A DNA stretch of 55,583 bases. Source: Falciphora oryzae (taxonomy: Eukaryota; Ascomycota; Sordariomycetes; Magnaporthales; Magnaporthaceae). Positions 41,161-50,648 of the stretch are shown here, one piece after another. The stretch spans positions 65,068-120,650 of the forward strand of contig JNVV01000047.1 in the NCBI GenBank assembly GCA_000733355.1, read 5' to 3'. A program made the translations under genes and the position numbers. The notes below the pieces were generated by a model. It worked only from the letters and a program-made list of their open reading frames with translations. It did no database searches and had not been told where the DNA came from. Positions within the stretch are counted from its first letter, which is position 1. Each line of letters starts with the position of its first letter.

Positions 41161-41670
41161 GGGGCTTTAGACGGTGATGGAGGAGGAGGCTGCTTTCTGC
41201 TCTTGGCCTCGACGACGACCCTGGGGAAGGCGCTGCGAACGTGAGTACTAGCTTGGAGAGCCCGTGAAGCTGTGGAAGACTGAAAAAAGGTTAGAGGCTT
41301 GAGAGGAGGAAAACTGAGAGGGCTTTGGACGGCGATGGAGGAGGCTGCTTTCTGCTCTTGTCTTGGCCTCGACGACGACCCTGGGGAAGGCATTGCGGAC
41401 GTAGGTACTGGCTCGGAGAGTCTGTGAAGCTGTGGGAGACTGAAAAAGGGTTAAAGGCTTAAGTGGAGGAAAACTGAGAGGGCTTTGGACGGTGATGGAG
41501 GAGGCTGCTTTCTGCTCTTGTCTTGGCTTCGGACGGCGATGGAGGAGGCTGCTTCCTGCTCTCGGCCTCGACGACGACCCTGGGGAAGGCGCTGCGAACG
41601 TAGGTACCGGCTCGGAGAGACTGTGAAGCCGTGGGAGACTGAAAAAGGGTTAGAGGCTTGAGAGGAAAAC
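41161..41670. repeat. tandem repeat block 1 (about 160-bp units)
   Basis: Three and a half units begin at about 41162, 41320, 41480 and 41530. They share GGGCTTTGGACGGTGATGGA, GCTGCTTTCTGCTCTTG, GACCCTGGGGAAGGCG and AGGCTTGAGAGGA. The minus-strand frame through them gives repeated FPRVVVEAxSRKQPPPPSPS peptides. It is open because the unit is repeated, not because a gene is evident. Confidence 0.85.
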
Positions 41671-42099
41671 TGAAAGGGACTGATGGTATCTTGGACTCCA
41701 CTGCTCGTAAACGCTCGGTTTGCCAAAAAAAATAGCGACGGTCGTGGCCAGGCATCGACTCGATTCAGATGTCCCTGCCCTCCTCTTGAAACCGGATAAA
41801 CGTGACTGGATGGAAGAGGATACAAGTGGACCTGTAGTTGTCTGTCCATCAGCAGCAGCAGCAGCAGTAAGCGGGGCCTGCACTGGCGATCTAGTCTGCT
41901 TAGCCAACCACGGCTTAGGAGACCTTCAATCACGCGAGCGCTAGGGCAATGGAACCCAGCACAGATGGAATGGGCGTCACGAGGCGGGGCCCACAGGAAC
42001 ACATTTCCAGCCCACAAGAGAAGAAGATGCCTCCCTTTGGAACTCAGACTCTTGCATCGACCCTCCGGTGGCAGCACTTGGAGCGTCTTCTTGCTGGCC

Positions 42100-42720
42100 A
42101 TCAATGATTCTACTAGGTACCCATCCAACCCAACCTTTCTCGACCTTCCTCCTCAGACCATCACGCTCAGCTGTGCCTCCAGATTGTTGGGAATCCAGAC
42201 TCTTGCGTTGACTCTCAATGGCAGCGCTGCGTTGCTCGGGCGTCTTGCCGACCATCAATGATTCTACCTAGGTACCCATCCAACCCCAACCTTTCTCGAC
42301 CTTCCTCCTTCAGACCATCACGCTTGTGCCTCCAGCTTGCCGGGAATCCAGACTCTTGCGTTGGCTCTCAATGGCACGCCGCATTGCTCGGGCGTTTTGC
42401 CGACCATCAATGACCCTACCTAGGTAACTAGCAAACCCCAACCTTTCTCGACCTTCCTCATCCTCCAGGCCATCACGCTCAGCTGTGTCGGCTCGCCGCC
42501 AGCGTTCGGATTCCCCTTATAAGCTGGGCAAGATGGACAGGAACCCTAGCCAAACACCCAACTCCCCAAGAGCAGTGGCCAGAGCCACGAATGACCCTAC
42601 CTAGGTAACTAGCAAACCCCAACCTTTCCCGACCTTCCTCCTCCTCCAGGCCATCACGCTCAGCTGTGTCGGTTCGCCGCGTTCGAATTCGAACCCTCAC
42701 AAGCTTGGACAAGATTGACA
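42100..42720. repeat. tandem repeat block 2 (150-180-bp units)
   Basis: Four units are marked by CTACCTAGGTA(C/A)C at about 42108, 42263, 42417 and 42598. Each is followed by CAACCTTTCTCGACCTTCCT, CCATCACGCT and GACTCTTGCGTTG. Nothing coding was recognised. Confidence 0.85.
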
Positions 42721-42867
42721 TGAACACGGCCAAACACCCAACTCCCCAAGCAGTGTCCAGAGCCACAAGAGGGAGCCTCCGAGGACAGCCACGGGGCCTG
42801 GCGATGGAGAACCAGGGCGCAGACGTGCTGCTGTTCTCGGGCTTCGAGGTCGGTCGTCTTTGTCGAT

Positions 42868-43652
42868 GGATCCCACGCAGCCGCTGCCCTCGAACCTCTT
42901 GACCAAGATGACTACTGACTACTGGCCGCCACAGCCTTGCCCATTGAGCGGGCCTACAACAGCCACGATTGGCTTTTCCCGCTCCCTGCCCACTCGTCCC
43001 CAGCGGCCACTCCAGAAGATTCAGGTTTGGAGGCAGCCGCTGCCCTCGAACCTCTTAACCAAGATGACTACTGACTACCGACTACTACAGCCTCGCCAAT
43101 TGAGCGGGCTTACAATAGCCACGACCGGCCTCTCCTGCTCCCTGCCCACTCGTCCCCAACGGCGACTCCAGAAGATTCAGGTTCGGAAACAGCCGCTACT
43201 ATCGAGCCTTTTAACCAAGATGACTACTGACTACTACAGCCTTGCCCATTGAGCGGGCTTACAATAGCCACGATTGGCCTCTCCTGCCCCCTGCCCACTC
43301 GTCCCCAGCGGCGACTTCAAAAGATTCAGGTTTGGAGATAGCCGCTGCTCTCGAACCTCTTAACCAAGATGACTACTGACTACTACAGCCTTGCCCATTA
43401 AGCGGGCTTACAATAGCCACGACCGGCCTCTCCTGCTCCCTGCTCATCCGTCTCCAACGGCGACTTCAGAAAACCTAGGTTTGGAGGCAGCCCCTTTTGC
43501 CACTTGACGGCCCTGCCTTTCTCGACACAGGAAAAAATCACTTCTGACATCTGGCTAATTACTTTTAGGGCTTTTCCGGCTTCGAGGTCGTCTTTGTCGA
43601 TGGATCCCACGCAGCCGCTGCCCTCGAGCCTCCTGGCCAAGAAGACTACTGA
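42868..43652. repeat. tandem repeat block 3 (156/149-bp units)
   Basis: Five to six units are marked by CCGCTGCCCTCGAACCTCTT at about 42881, 43037, 43193, 43342 and 43491, with a last one near 43612. Units also share ATGACTACTGACTAC, GAGCGGGCTTACAATAGCC and CAGAAGATTCAGG. The period is 156 then 149 bp. The last unit abuts the stop codon of the zinc-finger pseudogene. Confidence 0.88.
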
Positions 43653-44861
43653 CTACTGACTACTCGTCATCAGACACGTCTGTGTCAGCGCCATCGAAGG
43701 AAACGGAGGAGAAGTGGTTGTATCCAGCGCCCAGGCGTTCGGCGTTGTCATTGTGGATCCAGACTTCGATCCGACCGTCACCCTCGGACATGCGGATGTG
43801 GCTCTCGCCGTCATGCCGTGCAAGAATGATGCCGAGGCCGAAGGTGAGGTTGCTCGCGTGGGCCCATGAAGATAGCGCTCGCGATAAAAACACAACACTA
43901 AAATTGTTCGTCTGGCCTGAGAGGCCAAAGGCAGGGTCGGGTCAGGCGAATTGGCTTCCTGGAGAACTAGCGCGCCGAACCCGTCCTCGGTAGGAGGGAT
44001 AACGCCAGGGAGTTGGGCAGCGATACTCCCAACTACCGCACGGACGCCGCAGAGATAGCCGGCCGAAGATGTCTGCAGAATCTGGTACCTCCCAGAGCCG
44101 AGCTTCCGCCTTTTCGGTGCCCTTGAGACCTTGCTGTCAGCCCTCTCTCGGGACCTTTTGAGAACGCTCAAAAGATACGGGTCGCTGGCCCAGTCTTCGA
44201 TGGTTGTTGAGCCCGGGTCCGGGTCCTCCGCTGTCAGCTTGCCCTCGCTGGGGGAGTCTGGCTGCAGTGTCTCCGACTTGGCGGTTGAGGTATGAGCCTC
44301 GTCATCCGCTTCGTCGTTGTCGTCACCGGGCCGAGGCTTGTCATCCGTGGTGGTGTTGCTTCCTGGGGCTAACTCATTTTCCTCGGAAACCCTCTCGGGG
44401 TGCACCTGGCCTATGTGGGATGAGAAGCCACGTTTGCTGGTGCACACCTTGGGACACAGTGAACATTTCCAGCTGGTGCGAACCGATTCGGGATGCGCCC
44501 TCAGAATATGAGTATTCAGGCTGCTGTTGGTTGAAAGTTTACTGCCGCACAGGGAGCAGATAAACTGCCTGATTGGTTTGGCCCCCGGGTGCTCTGCCCT
44601 GATATGCTTGCACCCTTTGTGCTTTAACGTGATATGCCTGTCACAGCCCGCTTGCGTGTCGAACCCGCCATTGCAATAAGGGCAAGTGAACGCAGCCAGG
44701 ACGCAGGCGTGGTCTTTCTTTTTGTGCCTTGAGTCAAGTCACCCCCCGTCCGGCCACCCACGGGCCCACAACTCCGAATCGTCGCGCGTATTTCAATTCT
44801 ACGGGATTCCATCAATTCTAACCCGTTTTCCTTCCTTTTTGCTGCATTCAAACGTGGAGAT

Positions 44862-45423
44862 GCCAGAGAAACAGTATACGGAAAAGGAGGTTGAACAAGC
44901 CGTCGCCGCGGTGCAAGCGAAGGTCCCAATCCGGAAGGCTGCCCGGACCTATGGGATACCAAAGTCAACCCTACAAGACGCCTCCGAGGCGCCCTACCTA
45001 TCCGGCAGGCCCAAGAGCCCTTTCAGCGGTTAGGGCCGGCCCAGGAGAAGGGCCTGGCCAATTGGATCCCAGAGGTGGCCGGGATCAAGCCGGAACACAC
45101 GTACAACGCCGACGAAAGGGGCCTCCAGGAGGGCAAGACGGGTAACGGCCTTGTTTTAGGCCTTGCAGAAGCCCGGCACTTGTAGAGAAAAGAGCCCGGG
45201 ACTCGCATTTGGACGAGTTTTCTCGAGTGCATTTCGGCCACTGGAGTTTCGCTCCCCCCCTCATTATTTTCAAGGGAAAATACGTGCAAAAGCAGTGGTT
45301 TCCGGAAGATGGAAGCCAATTCGAAAGCTGGCAATTTACCGCAACGGAAAACGGGTGGACTTCTGCCGTACTGCAGTAGAATGGCTGCAAAAGGCTTTCC
45401 CCTCGCACCCCCCCTACCCCTGA
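44862..45423 (+). pseudogene. pogo/Fot1-type transposase, deleted and frameshifted
   Basis: The frame starts MPEKQYTEKEVEQAVAAVQA and KVPIRKAARTYGIPKSTLQD, a psq-type helix-turn-helix that binds the transposon ends. The frame stops at TAG near 45033. The next piece, GLANWIPEVAGIKPEHTYNADERG in two frames, is the start of the DDE domain with the first catalytic Asp in YNADE. It is followed by SGLGFAEAR-like and FLECISATGVSLPP stretches and TAVEWLQKAFP. Much of the region between HTH and catalytic core, and the second and third acidic residues, are missing. Confidence 0.8.
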
Positions 45424-45442
45424 ACCCCGGCTTTTGACATTG

Positions 45443-45680
45443 GTGTCACGGTTCGGCAGTAGGAGCCTCCACCCACTTGCTGCCAAAAGGACGACTAAGC
45501 CAAAGTCGAGACTTTGGCTCAATTGGAGGCTCAAGTACCCTCTGTGAGGCAAGGCTGCACGAGAGGGCACGCCACGCCATAACAGGGGGGAAATTGAAAG
45601 GGAAAATCATATACCGTCAGAAAGAGCAGACGATTCTGATCAGGAATCAATATACTCTTGCATCGAGGTTAGTTGAATTG
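45443..45680. other. non-coding right part of the pogo element
   Basis: It starts TGTCACGGTTCGGCAGTAGG and runs to GAATCAATATACTCTTGC. No coding signal is seen. The TGTCACGG start recalls an LTR end, but no matching far end or duplication was found. Confidence 0.35.
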
Positions 45681-46105
45681 AGGTAGAAAAATGAGTTGAA
45701 TGCGCTAGGTTTGGTCGGGATCCGATTTGGTTGGGTGGTGGCCGGACAGGGGGTGACTCGACTGCTTCCCCCGGAACTTCTGCCCACATGCGTCGCATGT
45801 GTAGTCCCTCCGGGTGCTTCAGCGTGATATGCACGGCATACCCCTTTTCCGTGTCGAACCCATGGGGGCAAATGAAAGCAGTCGGCACGTGGGCGTGGGC
45901 GTTCCTCTTATGCACTCGGAGATGATGCTTCCACCGGTACTTCTGCCCACACGTCGCACGCATGGGCGCCGGCACCAAGCACAGTCCCGGGGGGCCGTGG
46001 GATACCGTGCCATCTCTCTTGATGAGCCTCGAGGAGGTGCGGACGATGAACCGCCTCTTGCATCCGTCCATGTTGCAGGCGGGCGGTGACAGCGAACCCG
46101 ATCAT

Positions 46106-46370
46106 GCTGGAGGCCTGGCGAGGATCATGACCCTATCACGTGTTGTTGTGTGGGACGATGCTCCAGCCTCGTCCGCGTGTGGCTTGGGTGCGGTGTTGCA
46201 TTATGTCAGCAGCAGGGCCGAGTGGGGCTTCGTGTCTGCCCCGCCCGCACATTTTGTCTTTCTCGTTTTTTTTTTCAAATCGTCCCTCCGTCCCTCCTCC
46301 TTCTCTTCCATCTGCAAAAAAGCATCTCGACAACCTCAATCAGGACTCTACCCACGCTGCCTTCTCCGAA
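46106..46370 (+). promoter_or_regulatory. RPS9 promoter and leader
   Basis: A pyrimidine-rich stretch (TTTTGTCTTTCTCG, T-runs, CCCTCCGTCCCTCCTCCTTC at about 46254-46310) precedes CATCTGCAAAAAAGCATCTC and the start codon. Long CT tracts upstream of the start are typical of fungal ribosomal-protein genes. Confidence 0.55.
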
Positions 46371-47109
46371 ATGGCGCCCTTATCGTACTCCAAGACAGCC
46401 AAGGTTCCCCGCCGTCCTTTCGAGGCGGCGCGACTGTAATGCTCCCCGTTAGGCCACTGAAGAGAGCGTGCTCTCCTTCAAGTCTATGAACAGGAGCTGA
46501 CGATGTGTTTCCTCGATGCAGGGACTCTGAGCTGAAGCTCGTGGGCGAGTTTGGCCTGAAGAACAAGCGTGAGGTCTGGCGTGTCCAGCTCACCCTGTCC
46601 AAGATCCGTCGTGCTGCCCGGTATGTCTGAACGGCTCTGCCAGACACCTTTTCCAACCCGCGCAGGCGGGCGAGCGCTCCGCTGACATGTCCCACAGTCA
46701 GCTTCTCACCCTCGACGAGAAGGACCCCAAGCGCCTGTTCGAGGGCAACGCCCTGATTCGCCGTCTGGTCCGTGTCGGCGTCCTGGACGAGTCGCGCATG
46801 AAGCTCGATTACGTGCTGGCCCTGAAGGTCGAGGACTTCCTCGAGCGCCGCCTGCAGACGTGCGTCTACAAGCTCGGCCTCGCCAAGTCGATCCACCACG
46901 CCCGTGTCCTCATCCGCCAGCGCCACATCCGCGTCGGCAAGCAGATCGTCAACGTCCCCTCGTTCATTGTCCGCCTCGACTCGCAGAAGCACATCGACTT
47001 TGCTCTCACCTCGCCCTTTGGCGGCGGCCGCCCCGGCCGTGTCCGGAGAAAGAAGGCCAAGGCCGCCGAGGGCGGTGACGATGCCGGCGACGAGGAGGAC
47101 GAGGAGTGA
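46371..47109 (+). CDS. RPS9: 40S ribosomal protein S9 (uS4)
   Basis: A small-subunit ribosomal protein that binds 18S rRNA early in assembly and shapes the mRNA entry side. Three exons are supported: 46371-46435, 46522-46620 and 46698-47109. Introns start GTAATG and GTATGT and end GCAG and ACAG. The spliced protein is 191 aa and starts [20 protein letters not shown], as in other fungal S9 proteins. An S4 RNA-binding domain lies at about residues 105-165 ([40 protein letters not shown]). The tail is acidic ([11 protein letters not shown]). The first intron immediately after about 22 codons is typical of fungal ribosomal-protein genes. The gene looks intact and highly expressed by codon use. 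Confidence 0.97.
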
Positions 47110-47782
47110 GTCAGAGAAACAGCTGCCCTAGATGGACCCGGTGGGCCCTCGCGTTGCTGGCGCTGGGGGTCGGGATGGGCCCTCGTGTTGCCGGCGCGGG
47201 GGGGATGTCGCACGCCTGTGGCTACAGGCAGGCTCGGGGGCTTGGAAGATAGAATCACTTTTTTCATTCACGGTCTCGGAAAATGGAGTCATTTATCATT
47301 GATTCAGGCGTTTGGCCCTCGGCAAGGGCATGTGGTGGAATGAATGCACGCATTGGAGCCGGATTTTGCTCTCAATACAATGAAATCCTTGACCTCGTCT
47401 GTCGTTCCAGTGATGTGTGCGAGTCTGCTTTGGCTCCGCAACGCCTAGCTGTACTGTTTTATGCGCAAGATGTTGACCGGCCTCGAGATTGTTAAGATCG
47501 CCCTAGATGGTCCCCGCAACGGCCTAGCTGTACCGTTTTGTGCGCAAGATGTTGACCGGCCTCGAGATTTTTCAAGATCGCCCTAGATGGTCCCGAGTCA
47601 ACTTGAGCGTGAACAAAACCGACCTGAAGCCTCGTCCATATATGAAGAATAAGATTACGCTTGTTATAGATGCAAAACGAAAGACGACTACCGTATCATA
47701 TCCCGTAACCCTAGGGAAAGGAAGAGAGGGAAAAGCAGTCAAAAAAGACGAGGCCCATGCAACTACAGACAAAAGCCTCACT
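47110..47782. other. convergent intergenic region with a tandem duplication
   Basis: Between the 3' ends of RPS9 and the splicing-factor gene, a 77-bp unit occurs twice in a row (about 47436-47512 and 47513-47593). The units share CTAGCTGTACYGTTTTRTGC, GATGTTGACCGGCCTCGAG and GATCGCCCTAGATGGTCC and differ mainly by transitions. No gene is seen. Confidence 0.75.
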
Positions 47783-49126
47783 TCACTTGGCCCATTCAGG
47801 GCCTGTCGATACGGTCCCGTCGGCGTTGACCGTCTTTCCCCGGTCCCACTGTCTCAACTCGCCCTTCTTGGACCAGGAAAAATTGTCAAGATCGGCGTCC
47901 CCGCCATCACCTGTTCGTGCGCCGTCGCCGCGCTCCCATTTCCGGATCTGGGTCTCGGTGAAGCCGGCGGCGCGAAGCCTCTCGGCACCCTGGGCCTTCC
48001 ACTTCTGACGATCCCTGAATGCCTCGGCCATGTCATCCCACCCGCCGCAGCCGCCGCTTTTTGCGGACGATCCTGCTTCTGCCGACAGGTCTTGGTGAGT
48101 GAAGTCAGAGGTGGGATCATACGAGTCCGAGAAGCGGGCGTCTATGCCCGAGGCGTGTGCCGTATTGCCTCGTCCGCGAGTCGGCCGCGATGGCGGCGGG
48201 ATGGGGCCGATTACGTCGTCGAGGGGATCCGAGTCTTCCGTCTCATCGTCGACCAGGCGTTTCCGGTTGTAGTCCCTCGGGCTTTTGCTCCTCGAGGAGT
48301 CCTCTTCCGTCTCATCGTCGACCAGACGTTTTCGATTGTAGTCCCTCGGGCTTTTGCTCCTCGAGGAGTCCCTTGCGCAACGGTCATGGCGGGATCCGTG
48401 CCGACGATCGCGTTTTTCGCCGCCATCACACCCTAGGGGAGAGCGCTCTCTTCTGGACCGATGACGATGTCTTTGACCACGATCTGGCGAGGATGATCGG
48501 TGCCTGTGGCGCCTGTGGTCCCTTTCGCGGCTATGAGACATCTCCTCGGCCTTTGTCCTGCGACTGTCGCTCCGATGTTCGCGCGACCTGCGCTCGTTCC
48601 GCATACCGTGACCCTCTCCGCTGGACCTGTCACCTTTTTGGTGGCCGAGGGGATGCCTAGAGCTGCTGCCTGTGGACGAAGACGCTGATGCGGCAGTAGC
48701 CTTCTTCCCGCGACTGCCGTGGAGGATCGCCGAGATGTCACGCATCTGGCGGCGGCGCACCTCGTGGGGCTCGGGCCGGCGGCGGCGGCGCTCGCGCAGC
48801 TCAGCCTCGCGCAACTCCTGGAGCCGGGTCTGAGACTCGGCGGCCTCCTTGGCCAGGAGCGCTGCGTTGTGGTTCTCGGTCGTGCGAATGATATTGCGCA
48901 GGAACCTTGTGTTGGGCTTGGGCTTGTTCTCGGGCCTGTCGTTCCAGCGCAAAGTCAGGTCGTGCTGTTGCACAGAGCGAGGCCAGGCAAGCGAGCAGAT
49001 GGGCACCTACCTTGCTCGGCTGGAGTCGAGGGAGTCGAGGCCAGCGCGGAGCGAGCAGTCGCTGGCTTCGCTTATAAGCAGCTCGGCGACGGCATCGTCG
49101 GTGAGAAGGGAGCCGTGGCTCGGCAT
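47783..49126 (-). CDS. pre-mRNA-splicing factor 38B-type, SR/RH-rich
   Basis: Fungal homologues are annotated as splicing factor 38B and are nuclear, but the exact role is not established. Exon 1 is 49126-49011 (MPSHGSLLTDDAVAELLISE...) and exon 2 is 48935-47783; the GTAGGT...ACAG intron joins in phase, giving 422 aa. The conserved block is PKPNTRFLRNIIRTTENHNA, ALLAKEAAESQTRLQELREA (about residues 43-85). A central Arg/Ser/His/Asp-rich region (about 125-270) resembles SR proteins. The C-terminal block is GWDDMAEAFRDRQKWKAQGA, ERLRAAGFTETQIRKWERG. A 23-residue unit, SSRSKSPRDYNRKRLVDDET plus flanks, is perfectly duplicated in tandem (DNA 48236-48373). The gene diverges from the Sos7-like gene across a 469-bp shared promoter. 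Confidence 0.85.
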
Positions 49127-49595
49127 GGCGGCCAGGTAAGAGGGAGTTGAGTAGATATGTCGGTAATAGATGCTGCTGGTCCAGTGACGCTTAGGTGACG
49201 GCGCAACGCGGGACGACCATTGCTCTGTGTTTTGGAGACTCGGGGTAGAAACAGCTAGGTTAAATAGGTAGTTTCGGGCAGCCACCTGTGCCGTGCTGGA
49301 TCGCTCCTCAGCGGAGCATTGGAGACAACAGAAGTGGTTTCGAAGCACCAACACACAAGCCCTGCGACGAGATCTGGCGTCGGCGGGTGGATGAATCGGC
49401 GGGGGCGGCAGGGTGGGTCCGTGCAACAGTTCCAGAACTGGCCATCATGTAAACATTGGACACGCGCAGCATCACAGAAAGCTACTACCGCGCTACACAA
49501 GCACTTGCGGAAAAGACACCTTAGGATTTGGCTCCCACATAAGAGGCTGCATGCTCAGGAAGTAGAGAACGTAAATCAACCAGAGAGTGGCAATT
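49127..49595. promoter_or_regulatory. shared divergent promoter region
   Basis: This 469-bp region separates the start codons of the minus-strand splicing factor and the plus-strand Sos7-like gene. No TATA-like element is clear. It contains no convincing gene. Confidence 0.5.
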
Positions 49596-50480
49596 ATGCC
49601 GGAGACTAAGAATAGCGCCAAGGTCGTCGCTCAGCTGGAGGCTCTCGCTTCCAAGCATGAGCTCACCGTTGTGCGTCTGAGCGAGCCCATCACCAGCGCG
49701 GTGGAGCAATCGGAGGCGGCCATCAGCAACAGCGCGGGCGGCACGGCGGCGCGCACATCAGACATCTCGACGGCGTCCCTCGACGCGCCGACGCCGGCGT
49801 CGCTCGAAGCAGACCTGGAGCACTACAAGGAGCTGTTCGCCAAGCTGCGCTTCAGCTACGTGGAACAGGTCACCAAGGAAAAGTTTATCCGCGCCATCGT
49901 CGGCGACCCGCCACTGATCGTGGACCCGGCCGAGAACGCAGAGCTGGAGGCGCGCAATGCCCAAGCCAAGGCGGAACTGAAAACACTCAAGCGCGAAGTC
50001 GCGGAGCTTGTGGCCGAGCTGGAGCGGCAAGGCGCGGAACTGGCGCGGCAGCACAGGCGTATCGGGCTCGAGCGGGTGCAGCTGGCCGAGCTGCCGGACC
50101 AGATCGCGCAGCTAGAGAAGGACGTGGCTGCGCTCCGGCAAGCGAGGCAAGACCGCGACGACGAGCATGCGGCGGACCCAGAGCTACGGCTACCCCTAGG
50201 CAAGACGGCGGCATTAGCAGAGCAGCGCGAGGCGGAGGCGCGAGATCTGGAGCGCCAGTTGGAGCAACTGCGCGGGTCGGCGCCGCGCAAGCGCAAGGAG
50301 GCGGAGCGGCTGCGGGCGGAGCTGGCGCCGCTCGAGACCAGGCGGCAGAACTCGGCTGCGGCGGCGCGGGAGGCGAAAAGAAGAAGGGAGGCGGCGCTGG
50401 GAGGCGGCGAGGACGATCGGGGGAGGTGGTGGCGGACATCGGAAACGCTGCTGAAGCAGATGCTCGACATCAAAAACTGA
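49596..50480 (+). CDS. Sos7-like kinetochore protein (coiled coil)
   Basis: Sos7 (Kre28-type) partners Spc105/Spc7 at the outer kinetochore in fungi. A single exon starts at ATG 49596 (MPETKNSAKVVAQLEALASK) and encodes 294 aa. A conserved block, LEADLEHYKELFAKLRFSYV then EQVTKEKFIRAIVGDPPLIV (about residues 70-110), is the part I match to Sos7. From about residue 115 to 270 the protein is a long coiled coil rich in Ala, Glu, Arg and Leu (ELEARNAQAKAELKTLKREV). It ends LLKQMLDIKN. A second TGA-terminated copy of the last eight codons follows downstream. It could be another coiled-coil protein if the block match is wrong. Confidence 0.7.
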   Translation: MPETKNSAKVVAQLEALASKHELTVVRLSEPITSAVEQSEAAISNSAGGTAARTSDISTASLDAPTPASLEADLEHYKELFAKLRFSYVEQVTKEKFIRAIVGDPPLIVDPAENAELEARNAQAKAELKTLKREVAELVAELERQGAELARQHRRIGLERVQLAELPDQIAQLEKDVAALRQARQDRDDEHAADPELRLPLGKTAALAEQREAEARDLERQLEQLRGSAPRKRKEAERLRAELAPLETRRQNSAAAAREAKRRREAALGGGEDDRGRWWRTSETLLKQMLDIKN

Positions 50481-50648
50481 AGGCACAAGGCACATGGCCT
50501 GGCCATCACTGTCATTGTCCCGCTGTGTTTGGTTGCTTGCCCAGGCGTGAAGCAGATGCTCGACATCAAAAGCTGAAAGGCACATGGTCAGGTTGACTGG
50601 CCATCACTGTCATTGTCCCGCTGTGTTTGGTTGCTTGCCTAGGCGTGA
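50453..50648 (+). repeat. tandem duplication of the Sos7-like gene's 3' end
   Basis: The last eight codons plus about 70 bp of 3' flank (50453-50548) are repeated at 50549-50648. Both units contain GAAGCAGATGCTCGACATCA, a TGA stop and CCATCACTGTCATTGTCCCG. The second unit has AGCTGA where the first has AACTGA, plus a small GGTTGACT insertion. Confidence 0.92.

Larger units (their letters stand above)
44732..45762 (+). mobile_element. pogo/Fot1-like DNA transposon, internally deleted
   Basis: It is bounded by imperfect terminal inverted repeats of about 27 bp: AGTCAAGTCACCCCCCGTCC from 44732 and, inverted, AGTCGAGTCACCCCCTGTCC ending at 45762. It carries a degraded transposase on the plus strand. 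At 1031 bp it is shorter than complete members. A TA target duplication, normal for this superfamily, is not seen at the flanks (TTG on the left, GCT on the right). Removing the element joins the zinc-finger gene in frame on the minus strand. Confidence 0.72.
43658..46105 (-). pseudogene. C2H2 zinc-finger/OTU-like gene, copy 2, split by a pogo element
   Basis: The N-terminal part (46105-45763) holds finger pieces CNMDGCKRRF, TCGQKYRWKHHLRVH, ICPHGFDTEKGYAVHITLKH and CDACGQKFRGK in several frames. A transposon then occupies 45762-44732. The C-terminal part has CPYCNGGFDTQAGCDRHITL, CSLCGSKLSTNSSLNTHILR and CSLCPKVCTSKRGFSSHIGQ. An acidic linker (about 44390-44190) and STTIEDWASDPYLL follow. 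The last domain reads SSAGYLCGVRAVVGSIAAQL and, after a frameshift, DPAFGLSGQTNNFSV, EVWIHNDNAERLGAGYNHFS, ending SDDE and TAG at about 43658. Cys of LCGVRA and His of YNHFS could form a papain/OTU-like catalytic pair. This fold is inferred, not proven. Confidence 0.68.

Noticed and set aside
40161..41393. 410-codon minus-strand open frame
   Set aside because: Much of it runs through tandem repeats and unrelated pieces. Only a short LIYGY stretch looks protein-like, so it was not called as a gene.
42660..42700. Possible tRNA T-arm (GTTCGAATTCGAACC)
   Set aside because: It is a palindrome within tandem repeat block 2. No acceptor stem, D-arm or anticodon arm can be folded around it.
45443..45680. 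LTR starting TGTCACGG beside the transposase relic
   Set aside because: No matching 3' end, no duplication and no second copy in the window. It lies within the pogo element's inverted repeats.
32466..46105. Mating-type genes (alpha-box or HMG-box) near SLA2
   Set aside because: I looked for their conserved blocks in the middle region and saw none. The fragments there belong to other families.
49856..50569. 237-codon minus-strand frame opposite the Sos7-like gene
   Set aside because: Ser/Ala/Cys-rich shadow of the coiled-coil coding strand.
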